Source: Oscillospiraceae bacterium
Lineage (GTDB): Bacteria > Bacillota > Clostridia > Oscillospirales > Oscillospiraceae
Length of the DNA stretch: 32,667 nucleotides
Direction: 5' to 3'
Assembly (NCBI GenBank): GCA_022799035.1
Contig: JAAWNQ010000025.1
Location: 1-32,667, forward strand
The position numbers and the translations under genes were made by a program. The notes under the pieces were generated by a model. That model saw nothing but the letters and a program-made list of their open reading frames with translations, searched no databases and was not told the DNA's origin. Below, in pieces: positions 7,733 through 14,879 of this stretch (position 1 is the stretch's first letter; each line of letters opens with the position of its first letter).

Positions 7733-8020
7733 ATGTATCTGGCTATGCTTGAAAAGACCAAGACCTACAACAGGCTCACCAAAAAGGTGATCGAGGAGCA
7801 TGTGGAGAACCTCCGGAGACTGGACGACGAGGGGCTTCTGGAGCTGTGCGGAGTGCTTCAGGGCTGGCCGGGGATGGCGGGAATGTATATCCTGAGAACC
7901 GAGGACAAGGCGGAGGCGAAGGCCCTCTGCGACAGGGAGCCTCTGGTGGCGGGAGGATACGCCGTCTGCAAGCTGGCCTCCCTGCTGCCGGCCAACCGGG
8001 AGAACAATTATCTGCTGTGA
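7733..8020 (+). CDS. YCII-like small protein
   Basis: The protein has 95 residues from the ATG at 7733, with GGGAG six bases upstream; in-frame upstream starts lie in the promoter. The pattern resembles the YCII/YciI domain: a helix with KVIEEHVENLRRLDDEGLLE, then a strand with LCGVLQGWPGMAGMYILRTE, then a helix AEAKALCDREPLVAGG and a last strand. YciI-type proteins form ferredoxin-like dimers of mostly unknown role. It is followed immediately by a strong terminator, so it ends its transcript. The product is probably cytoplasmic; the biochemical function is unknown. Confidence 0.65.
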   Translation: MYLAMLEKTKTYNRLTKKVIEEHVENLRRLDDEGLLELCGVLQGWPGMAGMYILRTEDKAEAKALCDREPLVAGGYAVCKLASLLPANRENNYLL

Positions 8021-8030
8021 GCCGGACGAA

Positions 8031-8064
8031 AGAGGACCCCGCCCAATGGGCGGGGTCCTCTTAT
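8031..8064. terminator. Bidirectional intrinsic terminator
   Basis: A perfect 14-bp stem (8031-8044 with 8048-8061, loop AAT) is flanked by T-rich sequence on both strands. It serves the YCII-like gene on + and the kinase-like gene on -, whose stop codon overlaps the stem. Confidence 0.8.
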
Positions 8065-8834
8065 TCCATATCTTCCGCTCCAAAGACTTCGATGGGGAGC
8101 AGGGGGGAAAACTCCACCTTTGCGGGGGAGAACCCGCCCCAGGCGTCCCACGGGGTCACGGGGGTGTGGAGCAGTTCCTCCCGGGTAGGCTTCTTTACCG
8201 GAAGGGTCATCACCGCCCGGACGCCCCCCTCCTTGCCATTGTCCAGCATCAGGGAGCCGCCGTGGAGGGATAATATCCTGCGGGCCGCCTCCAGCCCAAG
8301 GCCCACGCCGCCGGGCTGTTTGAGAAGGGGGTCCGCTTCCTCCCCCCGGAGGGTGAGCCCGGGGCCGCTGTCCTCCACCGTCACCCGCCAGGTCCCCTCC
8401 GTCAGTCCCGCCTTCATCCGCACTTCTCCCCCCTGCCCCGCCGCCTGGAAGGCGTTGGTCAGGATGTTGAACAGGGCCATCTCCAGCAGTTGATCGTCCG
8501 CCAGGGAGATCACGCTGGATTCTCCCAGGGACCAGTCGAAAGAGACCTCCAGGACCTTTGCCATATCCTCGCAGTGACGGCCCAGATCCCGGCACAGGCC
8601 CGCCAGGTCGATGGGCTCCTCCCTGTGGGACACCTCCTCCAGGTCGCAGAGGTCCGCATGTCGGAGCAGGCGGACCAGCTGGTAGAGGCTTTTGTTCACC
8701 GCCGCCAGATATCCTTTTTCCGCCCGGCTGCCCGAGTGCCGAACCAGGGGCGTCAAAAGCTGCACCGCCGCCAGCATATCGCTGGTGCGGTCCCGCAGCT
8801 CGGCCAGCACCGCCTCGGTCTGATTCTCATTCAT
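8061..8834 (-). CDS. Soluble GHKL/HATPase kinase-like protein without a recognisable H box
   Basis: The protein has 257 residues. The C-terminal half is a clear HATPase_c domain with N box LFNILTNAFQAAGQGG, G1 box VEDSGPGL and G2 box GGVGLGLEAARRIL. The N-terminal half is helical (begins MNENQTEAVLAELRDRTSDM). It has no membrane segment, no PAS or HAMP, and no canonical HELRTPL-type phospho-acceptor box. The most N-terminal His candidate is in LVRHSGSRAEKG. It could be a histidine kinase with a divergent HisKA-like helix pair, or a non-phosphorylating GHKL ATPase. No response regulator is adjacent. The start at 8834 has GGAGGG just upstream. Its ~45-residue proline-rich C-terminal tail lies beyond the ATPase fold. 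ATPase identity is firm, role unknown. Confidence 0.75.
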   Translation of the reverse strand: MNENQTEAVLAELRDRTSDMLAAVQLLTPLVRHSGSRAEKGYLAAVNKSLYQLVRLLRHADLCDLEEVSHREEPIDLAGLCRDLGRHCEDMAKVLEVSFDWSLGESSVISLADDQLLEMALFNILTNAFQAAGQGGEVRMKAGLTEGTWRVTVEDSGPGLTLRGEEADPLLKQPGGVGLGLEAARRILSLHGGSLMLDNGKEGGVRAVMTLPVKKPTREELLHTPVTPWDAWGGFSPAKVEFSPLLPIEVFGAEDME

Positions 8835-8909
8835 GTTGGACCCTCCGTTTTCTCTGTCTGGTCTCAAATCTTTCAATCAAGGGTATCTTATGCGGTTCCT
8901 ATTCTTTGC

Positions 8910-8938
8910 AGTATACCAAAATTTGCCCTCCTCAACAA
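8910..8938 (-). promoter_or_regulatory. Promoter of the kinase-like gene
   Basis: TTGTTG (8938-8933), a 17-bp spacer and TATACT (8915-8910) preceded by TGG. The leader would be about 70 nt. Confidence 0.6.
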
Positions 8939-9055
8939 TCCCTTTTGCCGAAATTTCTCACCTATTGTCGAATTCGTAAAATTATCCCCGGCTTTTTCCA
9001 AAAAAATTTTTCCCAATTCAGCAAAATTTCCCTTCCATATTTGCAAATTATGGTT

Positions 9056-10136
<1,081 letters not shown>

Positions 10137-10158
10137 GATCCGCCCTCATAAAGACATG

Positions 10159-10194
10159 ACGGAGCCCCCGCTGTTTGGCGGGGGCTCCGTTTTT
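10159..10194 (+). terminator. gapA intrinsic terminator
   Basis: A 13-bp perfect stem (10159-10171 with 10178-10190, loop TGTTTG), followed by TTTTG. Confidence 0.9.
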
Positions 10195-10225
10195 GTCCTT
10201 CCCCCTCAAGGCCATCCTGTTTTGT

Positions 10226-10254
10226 TTGACAGACTCCCCCAAAAGGTCTACAAT
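10226..10254 (+). promoter_or_regulatory. Promoter of the first MATE gene
   Basis: A perfect TTGACA (10226-10231), a 17-bp spacer and TACAAT (10249-10254). Confidence 0.75.
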
Positions 10255-10288
10255 AGTGCCATCTTTTTCCTTGCGAGGTAGATCCGAC

Positions 10289-11632
10289 ATGAACCAAGAC
10301 CTGACCCAGGGGCCTGTGATGGGCTCCATGCTGCGGTTTGCCCTGCCTATGATCCTGGGGAACCTGCTCCAGCAGTGCTATAATATCGCCGATACCCTTA
10401 TCGTGGGGAAATTCCTGGGGCCCAACGCCCTGGCGGCGGTGGGCTCCTCCTTCACCCTGATGACCTTCCTCACCTCCATATTGCTGGGGCTGTGCATGGG
10501 CTCGGGGGCGGTGTTCTCCATCCGGTTCGGACAGAGGGACGACAAGGCTTTGGGGGAGAGCGTGTCCGCCTCCTTTGTCCTTATCGCCGCCCTCACTGTG
10601 GCCCTCAACGTGCTGGCCTTTGTCTGCCTGGACGGCATCAAGGGCTTTCTCCGGGTGCCGGAGGAGGTTTGGCCCCTGATGCGAGAGTATCTGGCGGTCA
10701 TCTACTGGGGCATCGGGGCCACCTTCCTCTATAATTACTTCGCCTCCTTCCTCCGGTCGGTGGGCAACTCGGTGGTGCCCCTGGTATTTCTGGGGGTCTC
10801 CGCCGCCCTGAACATTGGGCTGGACCTGTGGTTCGTGCTGGGGCTCCGGCGGGGAGCGGCGGGGGCCGCGGAGGCCACCGTCATCGCCCAGTATGTGTCC
10901 GGGGTGGGCATCCTGCTCTACTGCCTGTTCCGCTCCCCCCAGCTTCGGGCCTTGAAGGGATGTCTGAGCCTGCGGTGGCACCGGGTGAAGGAGATCACCG
11001 GGTTCTCTATCCTCACCTGCGTGCAGCAGTCGGTAATGAACCTGGGCATCCTCATGGTCCAGGGGCTGGTGAACAGCTTCGGCCCCACCGTCATGGCCGC
11101 CTTCGCCGCGGCGGTGAAGATCGACGCCTTCGCCTACATGCCCGTCCAGGATTTCGGCAACGCCTTCTCCACCTTCATCGCCCAGAACTACGGCGCCCGG
11201 GACCGGGAGCGGATCCAGGCGGGGCTGAAGGGGGCGGTGGTCACCGCCGTGGGCTTCAGCGTTGCGGTGTCCGTCCTGGTCTTTGTCTTTGCCGGGCCTC
11301 TCATGGGTCTATTCACCGAGCCGGGGGAGGTGGCCATCGTGGCCGAGGGGGTGCGCTACCTGCGGATCGAGGGGGCCTTCTACTGTGGCATCGGGTGCCT
11401 GTTCCTCCTCTACGGCCTATACCGGGCCCTGGGGCGGCCGGGGATGTCGGTGGTGCTCACGGTGGCCTCCCTGGGCACCCGGGTGGCCCTGGCCTATCTT
11501 CTCTCCGCCATCCCCAGTCTCGGGGTGGTGGGGATCTGGTGGTCGGTACCTATCGGTTGGTTCCTGGCCGACGCGGTGGGAGCTGGGTACTATTTTCTTA
11601 AAAAAGAAAAGCTGTTTGATTGGAAGATATAA
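10289..11632 (+). CDS. MATE-family efflux transporter
   Basis: An inner-membrane multidrug/cation antiporter of 447 residues, the usual MATE length, with about twelve hydrophobic segments. Typical MATE landmarks are an N-terminal GPVMGSMLRFALPMILGNLL, then CYNIADTLIVGKFLGPNALA, AVGSSFTLMTF, and in the second half MNLGILMVQGLVNSFGPTVM and AQNYGARDRERIQAG. This sequence style is that of the NorM/DinF-like clostridial group, probably Na+- or H+-driven. The ATG at 10289 lies ~35 nt after the predicted transcription start, with only a weak GAGGT ribosome site. It is monocistronic, with promoter and terminator. The substrate cannot be predicted. Confidence 0.92.
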   Translation: MNQDLTQGPVMGSMLRFALPMILGNLLQQCYNIADTLIVGKFLGPNALAAVGSSFTLMTFLTSILLGLCMGSGAVFSIRFGQRDDKALGESVSASFVLIAALTVALNVLAFVCLDGIKGFLRVPEEVWPLMREYLAVIYWGIGATFLYNYFASFLRSVGNSVVPLVFLGVSAALNIGLDLWFVLGLRRGAAGAAEATVIAQYVSGVGILLYCLFRSPQLRALKGCLSLRWHRVKEITGFSILTCVQQSVMNLGILMVQGLVNSFGPTVMAAFAAAVKIDAFAYMPVQDFGNAFSTFIAQNYGARDRERIQAGLKGAVVTAVGFSVAVSVLVFVFAGPLMGLFTEPGEVAIVAEGVRYLRIEGAFYCGIGCLFLLYGLYRALGRPGMSVVLTVASLGTRVALAYLLSAIPSLGVVGIWWSVPIGWFLADAVGAGYYFLKKEKLFDWKI

Positions 11633-11670
11633 AGGAAGGCCCTCCCGGCTTGGGGAGGGCCTTCCTTTTT
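11632..11670. terminator. Intrinsic terminator after the first MATE gene
   Basis: A 15-bp stem (11632-11646 with 11653-11667, loop GGCTTG), then a run of T. It begins at the MATE stop codon and also ends the minus-strand operon from the other side, overlapping the stop of the small ORF at 11669. Confidence 0.88.
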
Positions 11671-11767
11671 ATTCCCGGCATACCTGCTCCAGAAACTCTC
11701 CCAGGGAGTGGATCGTATAGACACGCGCCAGCTCCTCCCCGGCGGCGTCATAGGTCAGCATGGTCAT
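11669..11767 (-). CDS. Small ORF (32 residues) coupled to the pentapeptide gene
   Basis: A 32-codon ORF (begins MTMLTYDAAGEELARVY, ends FLEQVCRE). Its ATG overlaps the TGA of the pentapeptide-repeat gene (ATGA), with GGAGG just before it inside that gene. The ATG two codons on is an alternative start. It ends exactly at the shared terminator. The sequence is acidic and amphipathic with no membrane segment. The arrangement favours a translated third cistron, but it may also be a remnant of a longer gene. I do not recognise a family. Confidence 0.4.
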   Translation of the reverse strand: MTMLTYDAAGEELARVYTIHSLGEFLEQVCRE

Positions 11768-12372
11768 CCCTCCACCTTTATCCCCAGGATCCGGGCCAGG
11801 CCCACAGTCTGGTGGGCCCCCACGGTGAGGCCCCGGAGCTCCGAGAAGGTCTCGGAGACGGTGATGCCCTCAATATCGCAGGTGGACAGATCCACCCCCT
11901 TCAAGGGGGTACGGAAAAAGCTGACCCCGGTAAGGTCGCATTTGGCGGCGCTCCATTTGCTCAGCTTACACTCCATCCACAGGGACTGGCGCAGATCGCA
12001 CTCCCGCCAGGCGCAGTCATTCCAAAGGGTCTGGGCGAAGTTGGCCATGGGGAGGGCGCACTCGGTCAGCCGGCACCCCCGCCAGTGGCTGGCGCGGAAG
12101 TCCGCCCCCATCCCCTTGCAGCCGGTGAGGGTGCAGTCCTTCCAGCGGCTGTCGGTGAAGGAGCAGTTGGAGAAATCGCAGCCCTCGATCTTCACCTGGT
12201 AGAAGGAGCTTCCGCTGAAGCGGCAGTCCACAAAGCGGCATTTTAGAAAGGTCACGCCGGTGAGCTCCAGATCCTGAAGATCCTCCCCGGTCACCGTCTC
12301 CCCCTGAAAGACCTCCCCCTCCAGAACCTCGTCCTCCTCCCGGCGGAGCTGGGCCACCCGGTCACTCAGCAT
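11764..12372 (-). CDS. Pentapeptide-repeat protein
   Basis: The protein has 202 residues, and most of the chain follows the A(D/N)LXX-like five-residue period with phenylalanine or leucine at the centre. Examples are CRFVDCRFSGSSF, CDFSNCSFTDSRW, ADFRASHWRGCRL and CDLRQSLWMECKL. Cysteine is unusually frequent at the position after the central residue. Such chains fold into a right-handed quadrilateral beta-helix. Known members include DNA mimics such as Qnr/MfpA, but most have no assigned role and this one lacks a specific signature. The start at 12372 overlaps the end of the AAA+ gene by 11 bases, so the two are co-translated. This genetic link suggests the beta-helix acts with, or is a client of, the ATPase; that is inference. 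Confidence 0.85.
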   Translation of the reverse strand: MLSDRVAQLRREEDEVLEGEVFQGETVTGEDLQDLELTGVTFLKCRFVDCRFSGSSFYQVKIEGCDFSNCSFTDSRWKDCTLTGCKGMGADFRASHWRGCRLTECALPMANFAQTLWNDCAWRECDLRQSLWMECKLSKWSAAKCDLTGVSFFRTPLKGVDLSTCDIEGITVSETFSELRGLTVGAHQTVGLARILGIKVEG

Positions 12373-13828
12373 CTTGGGGTACCTCCTCCGGCTCGTCCTC
12401 CTCCCCCGCCGCCCGCTTCAGGTCGGCGGCGGTGAGGGCCATGAGGGCGTCCTTGTCCACCTGCTCCAGCCCCGCCACCCGGTCGGACTGGAAGGCCACG
12501 CTGCGCTCGAAGAAATTCCGCACGTCCCGGGCGTTGCCGAAGTTCTCGTCCCGGCAGGCGTACAGCTCGTTCAGAAATTCCTTGGCGTAGTCCTCCGCCT
12601 CGGCGTCCGGAGTGTAGCCGTTCTTTTTGCACATGGACTGGAAGATCTGGAGCATCTGCTCCCCGTTATAGTCCTCAAAGTAGAAATATTTGTTGAACCG
12701 GCTCTCCAGCCCAGGGTTGGAGTGGATAAAATCCCCCATCAGGTCGGTGTACCCCGCCACGATGACGATCAGGTCGTCCCGGTGGTCCTCCATGTTCTTG
12801 AGGAGCACCTCCACCGCCTCCTGCCCAAAATCGTTCTGTCCGGTGTGGCTGGTGAGGGCGTAGGCCTCGTCGATGAACAGCACGCCCCCCAGGGCCTTGT
12901 CAATGACCTCCTGGGTCTTGAGGGCGGTCTGCCCCACAAACCCCGCCACCAGCCCGGACCGGTCCACTTCCACCAGCTGCCCCTTGGAGAGGACCCCGAT
13001 CACGTGGTAAATTTTCGCCAACAGCCGGGCCACGGTAGTCTTGCCCGTACCGGGATTGCCCATGAACACCAGGTGGAGGGACAAAGGCGGCACAGGCAGC
13101 CCCTCCTTCTCCCGGAGTTTCCGCACCTTCACCAGATTGATGAGGCTTTTTACGTCGGTCTTCACCTTCTCCAGCCCGCACAGCTCGTCCAGCTGGGCCA
13201 GGAGCTCCTCCAGGGTGGGCTGGGGCTCCTTCTCCTCCGCCGGCTTCTCCTCCGCCGCCGGGACGGGAGTGGGAACCTTGGGGCCTTCCCCGCCCGCGGC
13301 AGGGCGGAGGGTCACAAAGTCCCGTGCGTCCAGGGGCGGGGTAGTTCCCTTCAGGCCATCCTTATCGCACAGACGGGTGAGAGAATCGGCGACGGCGTTC
13401 ACAAAGTCCGCCTCCCCGGGGCTGACGATCCCGTCCACCGAGGCGAAGAGGAGCCCCATGTGGGTCACAATGCCTGTGAACCTCCGGGACAAGTCGCTCC
13501 CCGCCACCTTATCGTAGGCCCGCATCCGGTGGAAAAAGTCGGGAACGGTGAAGCTGGGGCAGTCTGCCACGCTGGTGGCCAGCTCCCAGAAAAGGATGGA
13601 GGGGGTGGGGTTTCCCCGCAGGTAGACGGCGTTATAGTACTCCACATACCCGGTGGTCAAAAGTCCCCCGTCTCCATTCCACACCCCCAGGGCCAGGGTG
13701 CGGAAAAAGTCGTCGGCCTCCCGCCCCAGCCGCAGACGCAGGGTGGCGTCGGGGATGGTCTTTAGAAACGTGGAGAGGTATTTTTCATACTGCTTATGGA
13801 CTTCCGCAGAGGAGAGGGGTGTTTTCAT
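12362..13828 (-). CDS. CbbX/SpoVK-like AAA+ ATPase with N-terminal TerB-like region
   Basis: The protein has 488 residues. The AAA+ core is of the CbxX/CfqX (CbbX, SpoVK) class: Walker A GNPGTGKTT (257-265), Walker B GGVLFIDEAYAL (314-325), sensor-1 IVIVAGY, arginine-finger region ESRFNKYFYF, and a C-terminal NARDVRNFFERSV motif typical of the class. The N-terminal ~160 residues are helical; FASVDGIVSPGEADFVNAV (about 128-146) resembles TerB/tellurite-resistance-like acidic helices. A proline/glutamate-rich linker (about 178-204) separates the parts. CbbX-class enzymes remodel partner proteins by threading their termini. The start at 13828 has GAGGTGA six bases upstream. It heads an operon with the pentapeptide protein and a small ORF. 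There is no rubisco in the window, so the client is unknown. Confidence 0.88.
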   Translation of the reverse strand: MKTPLSSAEVHKQYEKYLSTFLKTIPDATLRLRLGREADDFFRTLALGVWNGDGGLLTTGYVEYYNAVYLRGNPTPSILFWELATSVADCPSFTVPDFFHRMRAYDKVAGSDLSRRFTGIVTHMGLLFASVDGIVSPGEADFVNAVADSLTRLCDKDGLKGTTPPLDARDFVTLRPAAGGEGPKVPTPVPAAEEKPAEEKEPQPTLEELLAQLDELCGLEKVKTDVKSLINLVKVRKLREKEGLPVPPLSLHLVFMGNPGTGKTTVARLLAKIYHVIGVLSKGQLVEVDRSGLVAGFVGQTALKTQEVIDKALGGVLFIDEAYALTSHTGQNDFGQEAVEVLLKNMEDHRDDLIVIVAGYTDLMGDFIHSNPGLESRFNKYFYFEDYNGEQMLQIFQSMCKKNGYTPDAEAEDYAKEFLNELYACRDENFGNARDVRNFFERSVAFQSDRVAGLEQVDKDALMALTAADLKRAAGEEDEPEEVPQDAE

Positions 13829-13859
13829 GGCGCGTCACCTCGGTTGTTTGGTGAGGTCT

Positions 13860-13888
13860 ATTATAGCAATATTTTCAGGATCACACAA
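13860..13888 (-). promoter_or_regulatory. Promoter of the AAA+/pentapeptide operon
   Basis: TTGTGT (13888-13883), a 17-bp spacer and a perfect TATAAT (13865-13860) with extended -10 TGC. Confidence 0.7.
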
Positions 13889-13964
13889 GTGAAGTTTGCT
13901 TCCCAAGACCATGTTCCGGAACATTTCCTCACAACCAAATATTGTTCTCCCTTTAACTACTATA

Positions 13965-14007
13965 AGTTGTTATCTATATTGACAACTAATATTCATTGTG
14001 ATAGACT
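13965..14007 (+). promoter_or_regulatory. Promoter of ferredoxin-XRE operon with overlapping inverted repeat
   Basis: A perfect TTGACA (13979-13984), a 17-bp spacer and TAGACT (14002-14007) preceded by TGA. The inverted repeat AGTTGT (13965-13970) / ACAACT (13982-13987) covers the -35 box with an 11-bp centre. This placement fits repression by the XRE-type regulator encoded as the second gene. Confidence 0.6.
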
Positions 14008-14036
14008 CAAACAAACTTCCTCAGGAGGGCAAAACA

Positions 14037-14285
14037 ATGGGTAGAAGCTTGCTGCATTTTGGACCTGTCCGGCGGCTGTTGGAAAAACGTGGTGTGGTGA
14101 TCCAGGACAAGGTGCGGTGCGTCCTCTGCGGAAAGTGCGCCAAAAGCTGTCCCATGGGGGCCATCCTCCTGGATCGGGAGAACCGCAGCCTGCGCATCGA
14201 CAACTCTCAGTGCGTCAGGTGCGGGAGCTGTGTAAAGCTGTGCCCCAGGGAGGCCCTGGAATTGAAAAAACTGCCCGTGAGGTGA
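14037..14285 (+). CDS. Ferredoxin-like 2[4Fe-4S] protein
   Basis: This is an 82-residue protein with two CxxCxxCxxxCP clusters, CVLCGKCAKSCP and CVRCGSCVKLCP, each able to hold one [4Fe-4S] cluster for low-potential electron transfer in the cytoplasm. An N-terminal extension of about 24 residues (begins MGRSLLHFGPVRRLLEKRG) precedes the first cluster; it is basic and unusual for the shortest clostridial ferredoxins (~55 residues). The ATG at 14037 has AGGAGG eight bases upstream. Only four bases separate its stop from the next start, so it forms an operon with an XRE regulator. That pairing suggests redox or Fe-S-linked control, but the partner enzyme is not identifiable. Confidence 0.88.
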   Translation: MGRSLLHFGPVRRLLEKRGVVIQDKVRCVLCGKCAKSCPMGAILLDRENRSLRIDNSQCVRCGSCVKLCPREALELKKLPVR

Positions 14286-14289
14286 AAGC

Positions 14290-14622
14290 ATGGTAAAAAA
14301 TCTGCGAAGCTTCCGGCTGAACAAAGGTCTCAGCCAACAGCAGCTGGCCGCCGTCATCGGCACCACCCAGCAGTCTATCAACAAGTACGAAAATCACGCC
14401 ACCGAGCCGGACATCCAGACCCTGATCCGTCTTGCGGACTGCTTCCAGGTCTCCATTGATGAACTGGTGGGACACACCCCCCAGCCCAGCGGCGATCCCG
14501 GAGAGGCCCTGATCCTCACCAGGGAGGAGATCCTTCTCATTCAAAACCGCAGAAAGCTGTCCCGCAGTGAGCGGGACAGCATCCGATTGATCCTGGAAAA
14601 CTACCTGAAAAACAAAGCCTGA
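14290..14622 (+). CDS. XRE-family HTH transcriptional regulator
   Basis: The protein has 110 residues. The N-terminal Cro/CI-type helix-turn-helix covers about residues 4-58: LRSFRLNKGLSQQQLAAVIG, then TTQQSINKYENHATEPD and IQTLIRLADCFQVSIDELVG. A ~50-residue helical C-terminal tail (TREEILLIQNRRKLSRSERD) is probably for dimerisation. The start is the ATG at 14290, with AGGTG upstream and only four bases after the ferredoxin stop. A perfect inverted repeat over the operon -35 box is a plausible autoregulatory operator. The pairing of this type of regulator with a tiny ferredoxin is worth noting. Family assignment is firm, target inferred. Confidence 0.9.
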   Translation: MVKNLRSFRLNKGLSQQQLAAVIGTTQQSINKYENHATEPDIQTLIRLADCFQVSIDELVGHTPQPSGDPGEALILTREEILLIQNRRKLSRSERDSIRLILENYLKNKA

Positions 14623-14636
14623 TCCCCCGCTCTCCG

Positions 14637-14741
14637 TAAAGGCTCTGTTAGCCCTGTGTGTTGATTTCCCATCCCTCCTTCCTTTTTCTCCTTTATCCCT
14701 TTTTCATATTTCTTCGACTCTCAGGGCTAACAGAACCTTTA
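14637..14741. repeat. Pair of ~20-bp inverted repeats around a 65-bp pyrimidine-rich core
   Basis: TAAAGGCTCTGTTAGCCCTG (14637-14656) recurs in inverted form at 14722-14741 with a single mismatch. The ends resemble insertion-sequence terminal repeats (GGCTCTGTTA-like). The ~65-bp core is pyrimidine-rich and non-coding. This could be a minimal MITE or IS remnant, or a long stem-loop in the 3' region of the XRE transcript. Confidence 0.6.
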
Positions 14742-14754
14742 TGGCGGTCATTTT

Positions 14755-14783
14755 AATGGAAAGGCCTTCGCCCTTCCATTTTT
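14755..14783 (+). terminator. Intrinsic terminator after the XRE gene
   Basis: An 11-bp stem with one mismatch (14755-14765 with 14770-14780, loop around CTTC), followed by a run of T. It probably ends the ferredoxin-XRE transcript, about 130 nt past the stop. Confidence 0.7.
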
Positions 14784-14817
14784 CTATCCCCTTCCCGCTT
14801 TTTTCTGTCCAACTTTC

Positions 14818-14846
14818 TTGACTTTCCTCCCAAACCGCATTAAAAT
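14818..14846 (+). promoter_or_regulatory. Promoter of the cysteine desulfurase gene
   Basis: TTGACT (14818-14823), a 17-bp spacer and TAAAAT (14841-14846). Confidence 0.7.
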
Positions 14847-14879
14847 GGCAATAATTGTCGCTGTCAAGGAGGGGACCCC

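Noticed and set aside
14749-14847. Distant inverted repeat CATTTTAATG / CATTAAAATG overlapping the desulfurase -10 box
   Set aside because: Ten AT-rich bases 80 bp apart are likely by chance, and each half overlaps an element with its own explanation (terminator, promoter).
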